Assembly (NCBI GenBank): GCA_003513005.1
Contig: DOTD01000080.1
Location: forward strand, 1 to 60,063
Direction: 5' to 3'
Source of the DNA: Desulfotomaculum sp.
GTDB taxonomy: Bacteria > Bacillota > Desulfotomaculia > Desulfotomaculales > Nap2-2B
Length of the DNA stretch: 60,063 nucleotides
Under the pieces are notes generated by a model. That model ran no database searches. It saw only the letters and a list, made by a program, of their open reading frames with translations, and had not been told where the DNA came from. Every line of letters begins with the position of its first letter. Within the stretch, counting starts at the first letter, position 1. Position numbers and translations under genes: made by a program. Positions 43,963 through 53,687 of the stretch are shown in pieces.

Positions 43963-44811
43963 TTATTCAAGGGCAGCCGCCCCACCGACAATCTCGGTTA
44001 TTTCCTTGGTTATTGCGGTTTGACGTGCCCGGTTCATGGCTAATGTAAGCCTGTCAATCACTTCTCCGGCATTCTTGGTTGCCGCATCCATAGCTGTCAT
44101 GCGGGCGCTCTGCTCACCGGCCTTGGACTCCAGTAAGCCGTAATAAACAGTGTTTTCCACATAAAGCGGCAGCAGATCCGCCAGCACTCCTTCGGCTGAG
44201 GGCTCAAAAATATAGTCAACAATGCCTGTTGAAACTTCTTCAGGGGGTTCAACAGGCAAAAGTCTGATCACAACGGGACGTTGAACCAGGACGTTGATAA
44301 ATTCACTAAATACCATATAAACAACGTCAAACTCGCCGGAAATATATTTTTCCATCACGAATCTGGCAATTTCCTGCGCCTGGGTAAATCTGATGGTTTC
44401 CCCCAAGCCTAGATACTGCCCGGCGATGTTATAACCCCGGCGCCGGAAAAAGTCCCGTCCTTTGCGTCCCACAGTGATCAAATTAACATTTGGATAACTG
44501 CGTACCTGTTCCGCTGTTTTCCGGATCAGGTTGCCGTTGAATCCTCCGCAAAGCCCCCTGTCGGCTGTAATCAGAATAAATGCTACATTTTTAGGTTCCC
44601 TTTCTTCCAGCAAGGGGAGCTTGACACCCTTTGCGTAAGTGGAAATTCTGCCTAAAACCTCTTTCATACGCCTTGAATAGGGGCGGGCAGCTATGACTTG
44701 ATCCTGCGCCTTACGCATTTTGGCCGCGGATACAGCTTTCATTGCCTTTGTTATTTTCTGGGTACTTGTGATACTTTTTATCCGCCGCCGTAAATCCCGC
44801 GTGCTAGGCAT
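43963..44811 (-). CDS. atpG: F1 ATP synthase gamma subunit
   Basis: 282 residues: N-terminal helix RDLRRRIKSITSTQKITKAM, middle ITADRGLCGGFNGNLI, and C-terminal helix ARQTAITKEITEIVGGA. Central rotor stalk. Lies between atpA and atpD as usual. Confidence 0.97.
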   Translation of the reverse strand: MPSTRDLRRRIKSITSTQKITKAMKAVSAAKMRKAQDQVIAARPYSRRMKEVLGRISTYAKGVKLPLLEEREPKNVAFILITADRGLCGGFNGNLIRKTAEQVRSYPNVNLITVGRKGRDFFRRRGYNIAGQYLGLGETIRFTQAQEIARFVMEKYISGEFDVVYMVFSEFINVLVQRPVVIRLLPVEPPEEVSTGIVDYIFEPSAEGVLADLLPLYVENTVYYGLLESKAGEQSARMTAMDAATKNAGEVIDRLTLAMNRARQTAITKEITEIVGGAAALE

Positions 44812-44858
44812 CTATATATTTCACCACCTTGGCCTTTTAAGCCAGTTGTTTAACTAAG

Positions 44859-46379
44859 CTAAAAGGTTTTTTTGAACTCTTCGATGCAAGACTTCAACTT
44901 TCCTTCCAGGTCGCCGCCCAACTGTCCCGTCTTAGAAATTGTATCGCCTATCTCAGGCTTTGTGGACCGGACAAATTTTATAAATCCGGCTTCGAAAGGC
45001 AATACTTTTTCTATCGGAAGGTCGTCAAGGAAGCCGTTAATACCTGCGTAGATAACCATTATCTGCTCTTCGACAGCCATAGGCACATACTGGTTTTGTT
45101 TAAGCAGTTCAACCATCCGCTCGCCGCGGGTCAGACGGGCCTGGGTGGCCTTGTCCAAATCTGAACCAAACTGAGCGAATGCAGCCAACTCACGGTACTG
45201 GGCCAATTCAATACGCAGACGTCCGGCAACCTGTTTCATAGCCTTTGTCTGAGCGGATCCACCTACCCTTGATACCGACAGACCTACGTTAACAGCCGGC
45301 CGTACACCAGCGTTAAACAGGTCGGGCTCAAGGTAAATCTGGCCGTCAGTAATCGAAATCACGTTTGTAGGAATATATGCCGAAACGTCGCCAGCCTGGG
45401 TTTCAATAATCGGCAGAGCCGTTATAGAACCGCCTCCCAAACTGTCGTTTAACTTACAGGCTCTCTCCAGCAGGCGTGAATGCAGATTAAACACGTCGCC
45501 AGGATATGCTTCACGGCCAGGCGGGCGGCGCAGAAGCAATGAAAGTTCACGGTAAGCAACCGCCTGTTTGGACAGATCATCGTAAACAACCAGGACATGG
45601 CGGCCTTCATCCAGGAACTCCTCGCCCATGGCGACTCCTGAATATGGAGCAATATAAAGAAGAGGAGCAGGATCGGACGCTGTGGCTGAAACCACAATGG
45701 TGAAATCCATCGCGCCGTGGTCAGATAAAGTCTGGATTACACCTGCCACGGTGGAGGCTTTCTGTCCGATTGCTATATAAATGCAAATAACATCCTTGCC
45801 CTTCTGGTTAATTATTGTGTCAACACAGATAGCTGTTTTTCCAGTCTGGCGGTCGCCAAGGATTAATTCCCGCTGGCCGCGTCCGATAGGAATCATCGAG
45901 TCAATGGCTTTTAGTCCGGTTTGGATGGGCTGGTTAACACCCCGGCGGGTCATAACACCAGGAGCAATACGTTCGATTGGCCGAAACTTATCACTGGTTA
46001 TGGGACCTTTTCCGTCCAGCGGACGTCCCAACGGGTTAACAACACGTCCGATCAATGAGTCTCCTACAGGAACAGAGGCAATCCTGCCGGTCCTTTTAAC
46101 CATGTCTCCTTCTTTGATGTGTGTATATGCTCCTAAAAGCACGCACCCAACATTGTCTTCTTCCAGGTTTAAAGCCATTCCCAGCGTTGGCTCGGCGCCC
46201 TCCTGTGGCGCAGGGAACTCGATTAACTCCATCGACATACAGTTCTCGATCCCGTAAACACGGGCAATTCCGTCACCAACCTGGATGACCATGCCAACAT
46301 CCTGCATTTCAATCTTGGCTTCATAATTTTCTATCTGCTGCCGAATGATCGAACTGATCTCTTCCGGTCGCAAGTTCAT
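44859..46379 (-). CDS. atpA: F1 ATP synthase alpha subunit
   Basis: 506 residues: P-loop ILGDRQTGKTAICVDTI, LVVYDDLSKQAVAYRELSLL and LFNAGVRPAVNVGLSVSRVG. Non-catalytic nucleotide-binding subunit. Starts 24 bases after atpH. Confidence 0.98.
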   Translation of the reverse strand: MNLRPEEISSIIRQQIENYEAKIEMQDVGMVIQVGDGIARVYGIENCMSMELIEFPAPQEGAEPTLGMALNLEEDNVGCVLLGAYTHIKEGDMVKRTGRIASVPVGDSLIGRVVNPLGRPLDGKGPITSDKFRPIERIAPGVMTRRGVNQPIQTGLKAIDSMIPIGRGQRELILGDRQTGKTAICVDTIINQKGKDVICIYIAIGQKASTVAGVIQTLSDHGAMDFTIVVSATASDPAPLLYIAPYSGVAMGEEFLDEGRHVLVVYDDLSKQAVAYRELSLLLRRPPGREAYPGDVFNLHSRLLERACKLNDSLGGGSITALPIIETQAGDVSAYIPTNVISITDGQIYLEPDLFNAGVRPAVNVGLSVSRVGGSAQTKAMKQVAGRLRIELAQYRELAAFAQFGSDLDKATQARLTRGERMVELLKQNQYVPMAVEEQIMVIYAGINGFLDDLPIEKVLPFEAGFIKFVRSTKPEIGDTISKTGQLGGDLEGKLKSCIEEFKKTF

Positions 46380-46403
46380 TTGCTCTTTTCACCTCAATCC
46401 CTT

Positions 46404-46946
46404 TTAGCTGATTTGTCTTAAGTGCTCTCTTACGCTAGCCAATTTATTGCGGACGCTTCCGTCTATTATTCTGTCCCCTATTCTTACCATCACTCCGCCG
46501 ATCAAAAGGGGATCCACGCTATAGCTGGACTGGACTTTTTTCCCGGTGAGTTTTTCAAGGGACTTTTCAAGGTCCGCCTTTTCTTTTCCGTTCAGCTCAA
46601 CTGCGCTTGTGACCTGAACCTGCTCCGTATTGCGGGCTTTGTAGGCCAGTCCTTTAAAAGTTGATACTATGCTATTCAAAAAGGTCTCTCTCTGCCGATC
46701 TATTAAAAGAAATAAAAAGTTAAATGTTATACCGGAGATTTGGTCTTTAAAGATGCTTTTCAGAATAGCTTTTTTTTCACTGGGATCAACCTGTGAGTAA
46801 AACATGACTTTTTCCAAATCACGTGAACCCTTAATTGTATCCCGAATATTATCCAGTTCCTGTTCCAGCTTGTCTATATTGCCGTCCCGCTCTGCAATCT
46901 CAAACAGAGCTCCGGCATACCTGGAACCAACAGCTCCTTCTAGCAC
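46404..46946 (-). CDS. atpH: F1 ATP synthase delta subunit
   Basis: 180 residues: GSRYAGALFEIAERDG at the N-terminus and LIGGVMVRIGDRIIDGSVRN at the C-terminus are typical of the delta/OSCP family, which ties F1 to the b-subunit stalk. GTG start overlaps the end of atpF by 7 bases. Confidence 0.95.
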   Translation of the reverse strand: MLEGAVGSRYAGALFEIAERDGNIDKLEQELDNIRDTIKGSRDLEKVMFYSQVDPSEKKAILKSIFKDQISGITFNFLFLLIDRQRETFLNSIVSTFKGLAYKARNTEQVQVTSAVELNGKEKADLEKSLEKLTGKKVQSSYSVDPLLIGGVMVRIGDRIIDGSVRNKLASVREHLRQIS

Positions 46947-47428
46947 GGCAGATCCCCTGCCTCCCTGATGAACTGTTCTACCATATCATGCTGTATATCG
47001 GCTGTCATAGTTTTTCCGATAATTTTCCCGGCTACCATGACAGACAACACTGCAACCTGATCTTTTAATTCGCGAACGGCTTTTTCCTTTTCCCGCTCTA
47101 TTTCCTTTAGAGCGCCGTCCTTTACCCTGTTAGCCTCTTCCTTCGCTGCCGCGATGATTTCCTGAGCCTGGCCCTCGCTTACTTTTGTAGCCTGGGCAAT
47201 TATAGCCTGCGCTTCTTCACGGGCTTTCCGCATTTCTGCCAGGTACTGCTCATGCAGTTCCTCCGCCTCTTTTCTTTGCTCTTCAGACGTAGCAATATTG
47301 TTAGCTATAAGCTCCTGACGGGCTTTAAGCAATCCGGCTATAGGTTTAAAGGCAACCAGTCTCAAAAATATAAGCAGAATTATGAAGTTGACAATCTGGA
47401 CTAAAAGGGTGGTGTTAAACTCTAACAA
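46940..47428 (-). CDS. atpF: Fo ATP synthase b subunit
   Basis: 162 residues from TTG 47428 with AGGGGGGAG just upstream; one membrane helix (about 8-27, QIVNFIILLIFLRLVAFKP) then a long charged coiled coil. An in-frame start at 47470 would add 14 residues without a ribosome site. Peripheral stalk. Confidence 0.94.
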   Translation of the reverse strand: MLEFNTTLLVQIVNFIILLIFLRLVAFKPIAGLLKARQELIANNIATSEEQRKEAEELHEQYLAEMRKAREEAQAIIAQATKVSEGQAQEIIAAAKEEANRVKDGALKEIEREKEKAVRELKDQVAVLSVMVAGKIIGKTMTADIQHDMVEQFIREAGDLPC

Positions 47429-47533
47429 GTATTCTCCCCCCTTTGCTTTCTTGAGGAACATTCCTAACAAACGGAAGGCAATAGCAGGATATTAAACGCC
47501 CGCTATGCCGTTCCCTGTTAGTTGCATAAATAA

Positions 47534-47770
47534 TTAGGCGCCAACTTTACCAAAAAGCATGAAGGCAATAACCACACCAATGATAGGAATAGCTTCAACA
47601 AGACCGATACCGATAAACATGGTCGTCATAAGTTTGCCCTGCGCTTCCGGCTGACGGGCAATACCCGACACGGCTGCGAATGTTGCCAGACCGTCACCAA
47701 TTCCTGCGCCTAATGCGCCTAATCCTACTGCTATAGCAGCTCCAATGGCAGCACCTGCTCCTACTTCCAT
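47534..47770 (-). CDS. atpE: Fo ATP synthase c subunit
   Basis: 78 residues, two membrane helices joined by the polar loop ARQPEA. Helix 2 carries the ion-binding Glu in GIGLVEAIPIIG. The Ser/Thr after this Glu and the helix-1 Gln found in sodium-binding rings are absent (Ala and Asp, GIGDG), so a proton ring is favoured. The helix-1 Asp is notable. Confidence 0.96.
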   Translation of the reverse strand: MEVGAGAAIGAAIAVGLGALGAGIGDGLATFAAVSGIARQPEAQGKLMTTMFIGIGLVEAIPIIGVVIAFMLFGKVGA

Positions 47771-47803
47771 CTCTCTCCCTCCTTTCTGTAAGACCTGAAA
47801 TTT

Positions 47804-48550
47804 TTAGTGGCCTGAATCACTGACTTTTTGAGCCACATAAACCGTACTTAAGATAGTAAAAATAAAAGCCTGAATCCCGCCTACAAAAATACTGTAAGCC
47901 AACCAGATTACCGGAAGAATAAAACCGCCGCACCAATTAATAATTGGCGGCATCATTGTCATGATGACGAGGAGTAACATTTCACCCGCAAAAATGTTTC
48001 CGTAGAGACGGAAGGACAGGGTGATTGGTTTTGATACATCCTCCATAATGTTGATGGGCAGGAAAAACACAAATGGCTGTAGAAAATGTTTAAAGAACTT
48101 TCCCTTTTGGTAATAGATACCAAGAAATTCAAAAATAATAAACGTAGTTAAAGCAAACGCCACAGTTGTGTTTAAATCAGCTGTGGGTGACGTAAGTGTG
48201 GGAATTAACCCCAGTAAATTGGAAAATAGAATAAAAATAAAAAACGTCAGCGGGATACTCATAAATGCAGTTACTTTTGCAGGGTCACTAATTTGCTCCT
48301 TGACAAGGCCGATAACGAAATCATAGTACATTTCAAAAATTGTTTGTATTCCATTCGGCTTTTTTAAGGATAAATTACGCGTTGCAGCAACGGTAAAGAG
48401 AGCTACCAAGATCATTGTCAGCCATGTTACAATAAGTGTTTTTGGGTTAACATCAATTGAAAAATTGCCAATCATTCCCCAATGCCAGGACCCGGCGGGC
48501 TGAAATCCCCAGAAATTTAAAGCATGTTCAGTATGTTCCAACATTCTCAA
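47804..48550 (-). CDS. atpB: Fo ATP synthase a subunit
   Basis: 248 residues, five to six membrane helices with the essential Arg in ITLSFRLYGNIFAGEMLL and the C-terminal AYSIFVGGIQAFIFTILSTV. Forms the ion path beside the c ring. TTG 48550 follows GGGGGTGA; ATG 48544 is also possible. Confidence 0.96.
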   Translation of the reverse strand: MRMLEHTEHALNFWGFQPAGSWHWGMIGNFSIDVNPKTLIVTWLTMILVALFTVAATRNLSLKKPNGIQTIFEMYYDFVIGLVKEQISDPAKVTAFMSIPLTFFIFILFSNLLGLIPTLTSPTADLNTTVAFALTTFIIFEFLGIYYQKGKFFKHFLQPFVFFLPINIMEDVSKPITLSFRLYGNIFAGEMLLLVIMTMMPPIINWCGGFILPVIWLAYSIFVGGIQAFIFTILSTVYVAQKVSDSGH

Positions 48551-48649
48551 TTATCACCCCCTTTGTCTAAAGATTAATTATTTATTCTTAACAACTATAT
48601 AAGCAGTCAGCGTTTATTGCAACAACTAAATCTCCTCTGACTACTTAGA

Positions 48650-49066
48650 TTAGTTATGTTTGTAAACCTGTAAATCTTTTTTAGCCTGTTTGGCCATAGC
48701 CCCGGCTGCAATAACAGTAAAAATGCCCCAGACCGCGATCATACCCGCGCTGGCGGCAATTGCCGTTACCGGCGAAATTCTATATGCCAAACAAAACATT
48801 GCCAAAATAGTTAAAAGACGGATTAAAACACCCGTCAGTAAACTTTTCTGCAGCTTTAATTTAAAATAATCGTCACCGGGATCGATTAATTTTGATCTTC
48901 TGGCCATAAAATATGTATTCCACATGCCTGTGCCGATCCCGATAAGCAAGCCCCAGGCTACATTTGGCGCGTAATTTAATGATAAAAGAATTCCACAGGG
49001 AATAAGCAAGAATGCGCAAACCTTTAGAGTACTGCCTGCCAGTTGCTCAAAAGGCAGATCCCTCAT
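48650..49066 (-). CDS. atpI: ATP synthase subunit I (AtpI)
   Basis: 138 residues, four hydrophobic helices, highly variable family identified mainly by position between atpZ and atpB. ATG 49066 overlaps the atpZ stop (ATGA) with GGAGGAG upstream. Thought to assist c-ring assembly. Confidence 0.85.
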   Translation of the reverse strand: MRDLPFEQLAGSTLKVCAFLLIPCGILLSLNYAPNVAWGLLIGIGTGMWNTYFMARRSKLIDPGDDYFKLKLQKSLLTGVLIRLLTILAMFCLAYRISPVTAIAASAGMIAVWGIFTVIAAGAMAKQAKKDLQVYKHN

Positions 49067-49374
49067 TCCTTTTTCTCCTCCCCGAATATATTCTCTACAA
49101 GCCTTAAGAGACCGGTTATACTTGCCGCCAACCCCAGGAACAGGCATACAATCATCAGCCACGGCCCTGTTCCCAATTTGCTGTCAAGATATTGACCACC
49201 CAATATCCCAATCACGATCGGCGCTGCGACCTGAAAACCCAGGGTTGAAGCCAGCGCATAAATTCTTATTATGTTAAATGTCTTTTTTGTTGATTCGTTA
49301 TTTTTGTCGTTTAGAGCAACCTGTCCCTCTTTAGGGCGTTTTTTTTCTTTCATTCTATAAATACATACCTGCAC
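49063..49374 (-). CDS. atpZ: AtpZ/AtpI family protein
   Basis: 103 residues: charged N-terminus, then two membrane helices with IVIGILGGQYLDSKLGTGPW and LFLGLAASITGLLRLVENI, the AtpZ pattern. AtpZ with AtpI has been linked to ion supply (magnesium/calcium) for the ATPase. ATG at MKEKKRPK (about 49353) may be the true start. First gene of the operon. Confidence 0.88.
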   Translation of the reverse strand: MQVCIYRMKEKKRPKEGQVALNDKNNESTKKTFNIIRIYALASTLGFQVAAPIVIGILGGQYLDSKLGTGPWLMIVCLFLGLAASITGLLRLVENIFGEEKKE

Positions 49375-49448
49375 AATTACAATTATATTATTTTCTACGG
49401 GTAATACGCAAATCCTGCATAAAGACCTAAAATTTTTGCTTTAAAATT

Positions 49449-50609
49449 TTACCGGGCGCAGTATTCGGAGAAAGGCTTCTTGTTATATCCATAATAGTAA
49501 AGTATAGCCTGGCAGATGCGTTCTGAAGCCTTCCCATCCCCATATGGATTTACCGCCTCGGACATCCTCTTGTAATGCTGTTGATCATCCAGTAACTGCC
49601 GGACCTCGGAAACAACCTTTTCATATTGCGTACCGATTATACGTACTGTTCCCGCCCATACAGCCTCGGGTCTTTCCGTAACATCTCTTAAGACCAGCAC
49701 CGGTTTGCCCAGAGCCGGGGCCTCCTCCTGAAGCCCGCCTGAATCAGTAAGCACAAGGTAACTGCGGCTCATCAGGTTAATAAATGGTTCATACTCAAGC
49801 GGATCAACCAGGTGCACGCGATCAAGGCCGCTTAACAATTCGTCAACGGCGTTTCTAACAATCGGGTTCCTGTGTACCGGAAAGATAAACTCAACGTCCT
49901 GGTAAGAATCAACAATTGTATTAAGCGCTCTGTAGACCGATTTCATTGGCCCGCCAAAATTCTCACGCCGGTGAGTGGTCACAAGTATTATTCTGCGGTT
50001 TTTATAGTCTATGCCGTTTAAAGCACTATTATTAAAACGATAGTTGTCCTTTAACGTTAAAAAGAGCGCATCAATTACAGTATTTCCGGTAACGAAAATT
50101 TTTTCCCTGCTGACGCCCTCTTTTAAAAGGTTGTCCCTGGCCAGGCTGGTCGGCGCAAAATGCAAGTCGGCTATTCCCGCAGTAAGCCGTCTGTTAATCT
50201 CTTCCGGAAAGGGGGCATATTTATCCCCCGTACGAAGGCCTGCTTCTACATGCCCTACAGGTATCTGCAAATAATAGGCTGCAAGCGCTGAAACAAAGGT
50301 GGTTGTTGTATCTCCGTGAACAAGCGTCAGGTCCGGGCGCTCTTTATTTAATATTTCCCGCAGACCGGAAAGAGCCCTGCAGGTAATCTCAAAAAGGCTT
50401 TGTCCGGATTTCATGATATTCAAATCGTAATCCGGCCGGATGACAAAAAGATCAAGTACCTGATCAAGCATTTCCCGGTGCTGGGCCGTTACAGCGACAA
50501 GACAGGTGATCTCTTCAGGATAGCGGGCCAGTTCTTTGATCAGCGGCGCCATTTTAATTGCTTCCGGCCTGGTGCCGAACACAACAAGAATTTTCTTATT
50601 TCTTCCCAC
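49449..50609 (-). CDS. wecB: UDP-GlcNAc 2-epimerase, non-hydrolysing
   Basis: 386 residues: VVFGTRPEAIKMAPLIKEL, HGDTTTTFVSALAAYYLQI, GHVEAGLRTGDKYAPFPEE, TTHRRENFGGP and LTDSGGLQEEAPALGKPVLVL, all WecB/MnaA signatures. Makes UDP-ManNAc for wall polymers. GTG start overlaps the 3' end of argG by 14 bases, so the two are coupled. Confidence 0.96.
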   Translation of the reverse strand: MGRNKKILVVFGTRPEAIKMAPLIKELARYPEEITCLVAVTAQHREMLDQVLDLFVIRPDYDLNIMKSGQSLFEITCRALSGLREILNKERPDLTLVHGDTTTTFVSALAAYYLQIPVGHVEAGLRTGDKYAPFPEEINRRLTAGIADLHFAPTSLARDNLLKEGVSREKIFVTGNTVIDALFLTLKDNYRFNNSALNGIDYKNRRIILVTTHRRENFGGPMKSVYRALNTIVDSYQDVEFIFPVHRNPIVRNAVDELLSGLDRVHLVDPLEYEPFINLMSRSYLVLTDSGGLQEEAPALGKPVLVLRDVTERPEAVWAGTVRIIGTQYEKVVSEVRQLLDDQQHYKRMSEAVNPYGDGKASERICQAILYYYGYNKKPFSEYCAR

Positions 50610-51813
50610 TCTTCAAGCCAGCTTTCTCCTCCATCAGCGCCCTTACTTTTAAAGGCAGACCGAAAATATTGATAAATCCGGTGGCGTCCGCCTGGTTATA
50701 AACTTGATCGCTCCCGAAAGTGGCCAGTTCCGGATCGTACAATGAATAAGGCGAAGAAGACCCCGCCGGTGTACAGCTGCCTTTATACAATTTAAGGCGC
50801 ACCGTTCCGGTAACTGTCTTTTGAGTATCTTCCACAAAGGCGTCCAGGGCTTCTTTTAAAGGCGCGAACCATACCCCTTCATAAACCAGATCGGAGTATC
50901 TCGAAGCCACTATTTCTTTAAAATGCATGGTCGTCCTGTCCAGGCAAAGGCTTTCCAACTCTCTGTGCGCAATAAAAAGCAATGTTCCGCCCGGCGTTTC
51001 ATAGACGCCGCGTGATTTAATTCCTACCAGACGGTTCTCTACCATATCAACCACGCCAACTCCGTTGGCGCCGCCGATCAGGTTTAATCTTTCAAACAGA
51101 GAAACGGGATCAAGCTCTATACCGTCGACCTTTTTGGGCACTCCGCGTTCGAAATTGATTTCCAGATAGGTGGGATTATCGGGCGCTTTTTCCGGCTGCA
51201 CAGTAAGCATCAGGACATCATCAGGCATTTCATTGGCCGGATCCTCAAGAAGTCCTCCCTCATGGCTGAGGTGCAAGAGGTTGCGATCCATGCTGTATGG
51301 CCGCTCCTTCGTTACGGGCACGGGAATGCCTCTTGCGTTGGCGTAATCTATCGCTTCATCCCTGGAGGTTATATTCCATTCACGCCAGGGCGCAATTATC
51401 TTTAAACGCGGGTTTAACGCTTTAACGCCCAGTTCAAAGCGGACCTGATCGTTGCCCTTGCCGGTTGCGCCGTGGGCAATCGCTTCGGCCCCTTCCTTTT
51501 CGGCCACTTCCACCAGCAGTTGGGCGATTAAAGGACGGGCCAGGGAAGTGCCCAAAAGGTATCTGCCTTCATATATTGCTCCGGCTTTTAGGGCCGGGAA
51601 AATATATTCCTCGATAAATCTCTTTCTTGCATCCTGGACATAAACTTTGCTGGCGCCGCTCTTAACCGCCTTTTCCTCGATCCGGTCAAGCTCGTCGCCT
51701 TGCCCCAGGTCGGCAACCATGGCGATTACCTGACAATTATAATTTTCTTTAAGCCATGGAATAATTATAGAAGTATCGAGACCACCGGAGTACGCTAAGA
51801 CAACTTTTTTCAC
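50596..51813 (-). CDS. argG: Argininosuccinate synthase
   Basis: About 405 residues: VVLAYSGGLDTSIIIPWL (ATP loop), GKGNDQVRFELG, SREALDAFV-like DAFVEDTQKTVTGTVRLKLY, full length for the family. Joins citrulline and aspartate in arginine synthesis. GTG 51813 is favoured (GGGGAGG at 7 bases); ATG 51819 is possible. No argH is seen in the window. Confidence 0.96.
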   Translation of the reverse strand: MKKVVLAYSGGLDTSIIIPWLKENYNCQVIAMVADLGQGDELDRIEEKAVKSGASKVYVQDARKRFIEEYIFPALKAGAIYEGRYLLGTSLARPLIAQLLVEVAEKEGAEAIAHGATGKGNDQVRFELGVKALNPRLKIIAPWREWNITSRDEAIDYANARGIPVPVTKERPYSMDRNLLHLSHEGGLLEDPANEMPDDVLMLTVQPEKAPDNPTYLEINFERGVPKKVDGIELDPVSLFERLNLIGGANGVGVVDMVENRLVGIKSRGVYETPGGTLLFIAHRELESLCLDRTTMHFKEIVASRYSDLVYEGVWFAPLKEALDAFVEDTQKTVTGTVRLKLYKGSCTPAGSSSPYSLYDPELATFGSDQVYNQADATGFINIFGLPLKVRALMEEKAGLKSGKK

Positions 51814-51842
51814 ATGCATTCCTCCCCTTTATTCATTATATA

Positions 51843-52847
51843 TTATTTAGACTGGCCGATCATTTCTAAAAAGGCGTCGATTCTCGTCCGTGTCCGCGCA
51901 TCCAAATGATTGGGCTTGTCCCCTTCCAGGGTAAGCACCGGAATATTTATTTTTTTTCTGATGATCATGTCTTCTATCTGTCTGAAACAAAAACCCTGGG
52001 CATAATGGATAAGGCCGTCTAATTTACGTTTTTCGATCTGCTGCAGAATGTCCTGCAAACGAAAAAAAATACCGTACGGGTAAGTATATAAACGATATTG
52101 TTCAACCAAATCTTGTGTTTCAAACGGCATCGTAAACTGACGCTGTGTTTCGTTAAAAACAACTCGGGCGCCCTTTTCCTCCACGTAGCTGTACAAATCA
52201 TCCATTATCGGCGGCACACCGGCATAACCCAGCCTGATTCCGGGCTTTTGCAGAACTGCCCCCTCCAAATCCGCTAAAAAATTATCCAGTTCCTTTTCGA
52301 ATGTTTCAGGATCGCTTTTAAAATCGCTGCAGCTGACCTGATAATAATGGTTGCTCCAGCCGCTGATCAAATTTTCGGTAAATGAAAGTTGATCGATTCT
52401 CCATACCTTACGCCTGATTTTATTGAGCTTTTCGCGAACCGGATTAACCTGCTGATCATTTACTCCAAAAAAGGACATCAGTTTCTCTATCTGCAGTTTT
52501 AAAAGATCCCTGTCACGGTCAAAAGGATATGCAAAAGGGACAACTTTTACACCTTCCAATTGGAGTGTTTCCATAAGGGCATGTGTGTTGCTGCAATCAC
52601 CCTGGGTAACTGCAATAACTGTCCGTATATCCTTGTGTTTTAACGCGATACTGTAAAGGCCTTTTATCCATGCGCAGGTATTACGCGGATACCCCGCTAT
52701 TTCAGCCTGTTCGACAAGCGCTAAGGCATCAGGATCATTTATAAACAGGTTGTTCAGATCAACCGGAACATATCCGGCGGCATAAACAATTTCAACAGGT
52801 ATGGTTGTTGTAATCCCTATTTTACCTCTGTTCATCGGCGCCAGCAA
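51843..52847 (-). CDS. 2-hydroxyacyl-CoA dehydratase D-component/BcrC-like protein
   Basis: About 330 residues. Matches the HgdB/BzdN/BcrC family that binds a [4Fe-4S] cluster: GITTTIPVEIVYAAGYVPVD at the start, Cys in YPRNTCAWIKG, QGDCSNTHAL and HYAQGFCFRQIED, ending TLEGDKPNHLDARTRTRI. Canonical dehydratases need a partner subunit and an ATP-dependent activator; neither is here. Stand-alone family members occur and their substrate is often unknown. The start is uncertain (TTG 52847 or ATG 52835, AAGGTG upstream). Follows murI by 6 bases, in operon with it and argG. Confidence 0.85.
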   Translation of the reverse strand: MLAPMNRGKIGITTTIPVEIVYAAGYVPVDLNNLFINDPDALALVEQAEIAGYPRNTCAWIKGLYSIALKHKDIRTVIAVTQGDCSNTHALMETLQLEGVKVVPFAYPFDRDRDLLKLQIEKLMSFFGVNDQQVNPVREKLNKIRRKVWRIDQLSFTENLISGWSNHYYQVSCSDFKSDPETFEKELDNFLADLEGAVLQKPGIRLGYAGVPPIMDDLYSYVEEKGARVVFNETQRQFTMPFETQDLVEQYRLYTYPYGIFFRLQDILQQIEKRKLDGLIHYAQGFCFRQIEDMIIRKKINIPVLTLEGDKPNHLDARTRTRIDAFLEMIGQSK

Positions 52848-52853
52848 TCACCT

Positions 52854-53687
52854 TCAGCTCTTATCCAGTACTGCACGTTCAGCATTAATCCGGCCGCATC
52901 CCAGTTTTTCAGCTTTAAAAGCAAAATCGGAAGGGTCCCCGCTCACAAAATAACGGTGACTGGGATTACCTTTCGATGATCTTTTTAACATATTTAGACT
53001 GTCCATATCTTCCTTTGATTCTAGAACTGTTGCAGCGGCGGGATCAACAAAAATAATTTCAGGACCAAGGCATTTCCGGAAATGTTCGTAAAGAAACGGA
53101 TAATGAGTACAGCCAAGGATTAAAGTATCTATATCAGCTGATTTTAATGGTTCCGTATATTCACATACAGCTTCAAACGCCTCCCGGGTTTCCGGCATCC
53201 CGGCCTCTACCAGAGGCACCAGAAGCGGAGCAGCCTGGGCAAAAACAGAAACAGACGGATTCAATGAATTGATTGCACGCTGGTATGCGCGGCTGTTTAC
53301 AGTCGCCTCCGTTGCGATAATTCCGACTCTTTTATTCACAGTGGAGCTTACAGCCAGTTTCGCTCCCGGTTCAATCAAGCCTTTCATGGGAACTGAATAC
53401 CTTTTTCTCATAACCCGAAGAGAAAGCGAAGAATTAGTATTGCAGGCAAAGACAATATATTTCACATTACAACTTACCAGAAAAGCAATTATTTGATCGG
53501 CAAAATTAATTAATTCCTGTGTTCTGCGTGATCCATAAGGCGCATGCAGAGTATCCCCGAAGTAAACTATTGATTCATCAGGCATCAGGTTGAATATTTC
53601 CCTTGATACGGTAAGTCCTCCCAATCCGGAATCAAATAAGCCGATAGGTCTGGAATCGCTCAAATTTTCCTGTCCTTCCCAATTCAT
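52854..53687 (-). CDS. murI: Glutamate racemase
   Basis: 277 residues: IGLFDSGLGGLTVSREI, YFGDTLHAPYGSRRTQEL, VFACNTNSSLSL with the first catalytic Cys, and LILGCTHYPFLYEHF with the second. Makes D-glutamate for peptidoglycan. First gene of the murI-hgdB-like-argG-wecB run. Confidence 0.95.
   Translation of the reverse strand: MNWEGQENLSDSRPIGLFDSGLGGLTVSREIFNLMPDESIVYFGDTLHAPYGSRRTQELINFADQIIAFLVSCNVKYIVFACNTNSSLSLRVMRKRYSVPMKGLIEPGAKLAVSSTVNKRVGIIATEATVNSRAYQRAINSLNPSVSVFAQAAPLLVPLVEAGMPETREAFEAVCEYTEPLKSADIDTLILGCTHYPFLYEHFRKCLGPEIIFVDPAAATVLESKEDMDSLNMLKRSSKGNPSHRYFVSGDPSDFAFKAEKLGCGRINAERAVLDKS

Noticed and set aside
47534..47770. Sodium-binding c ring
   Set aside because: The helix-1 Gln and the Ser/Thr after the ion-binding Glu are missing.
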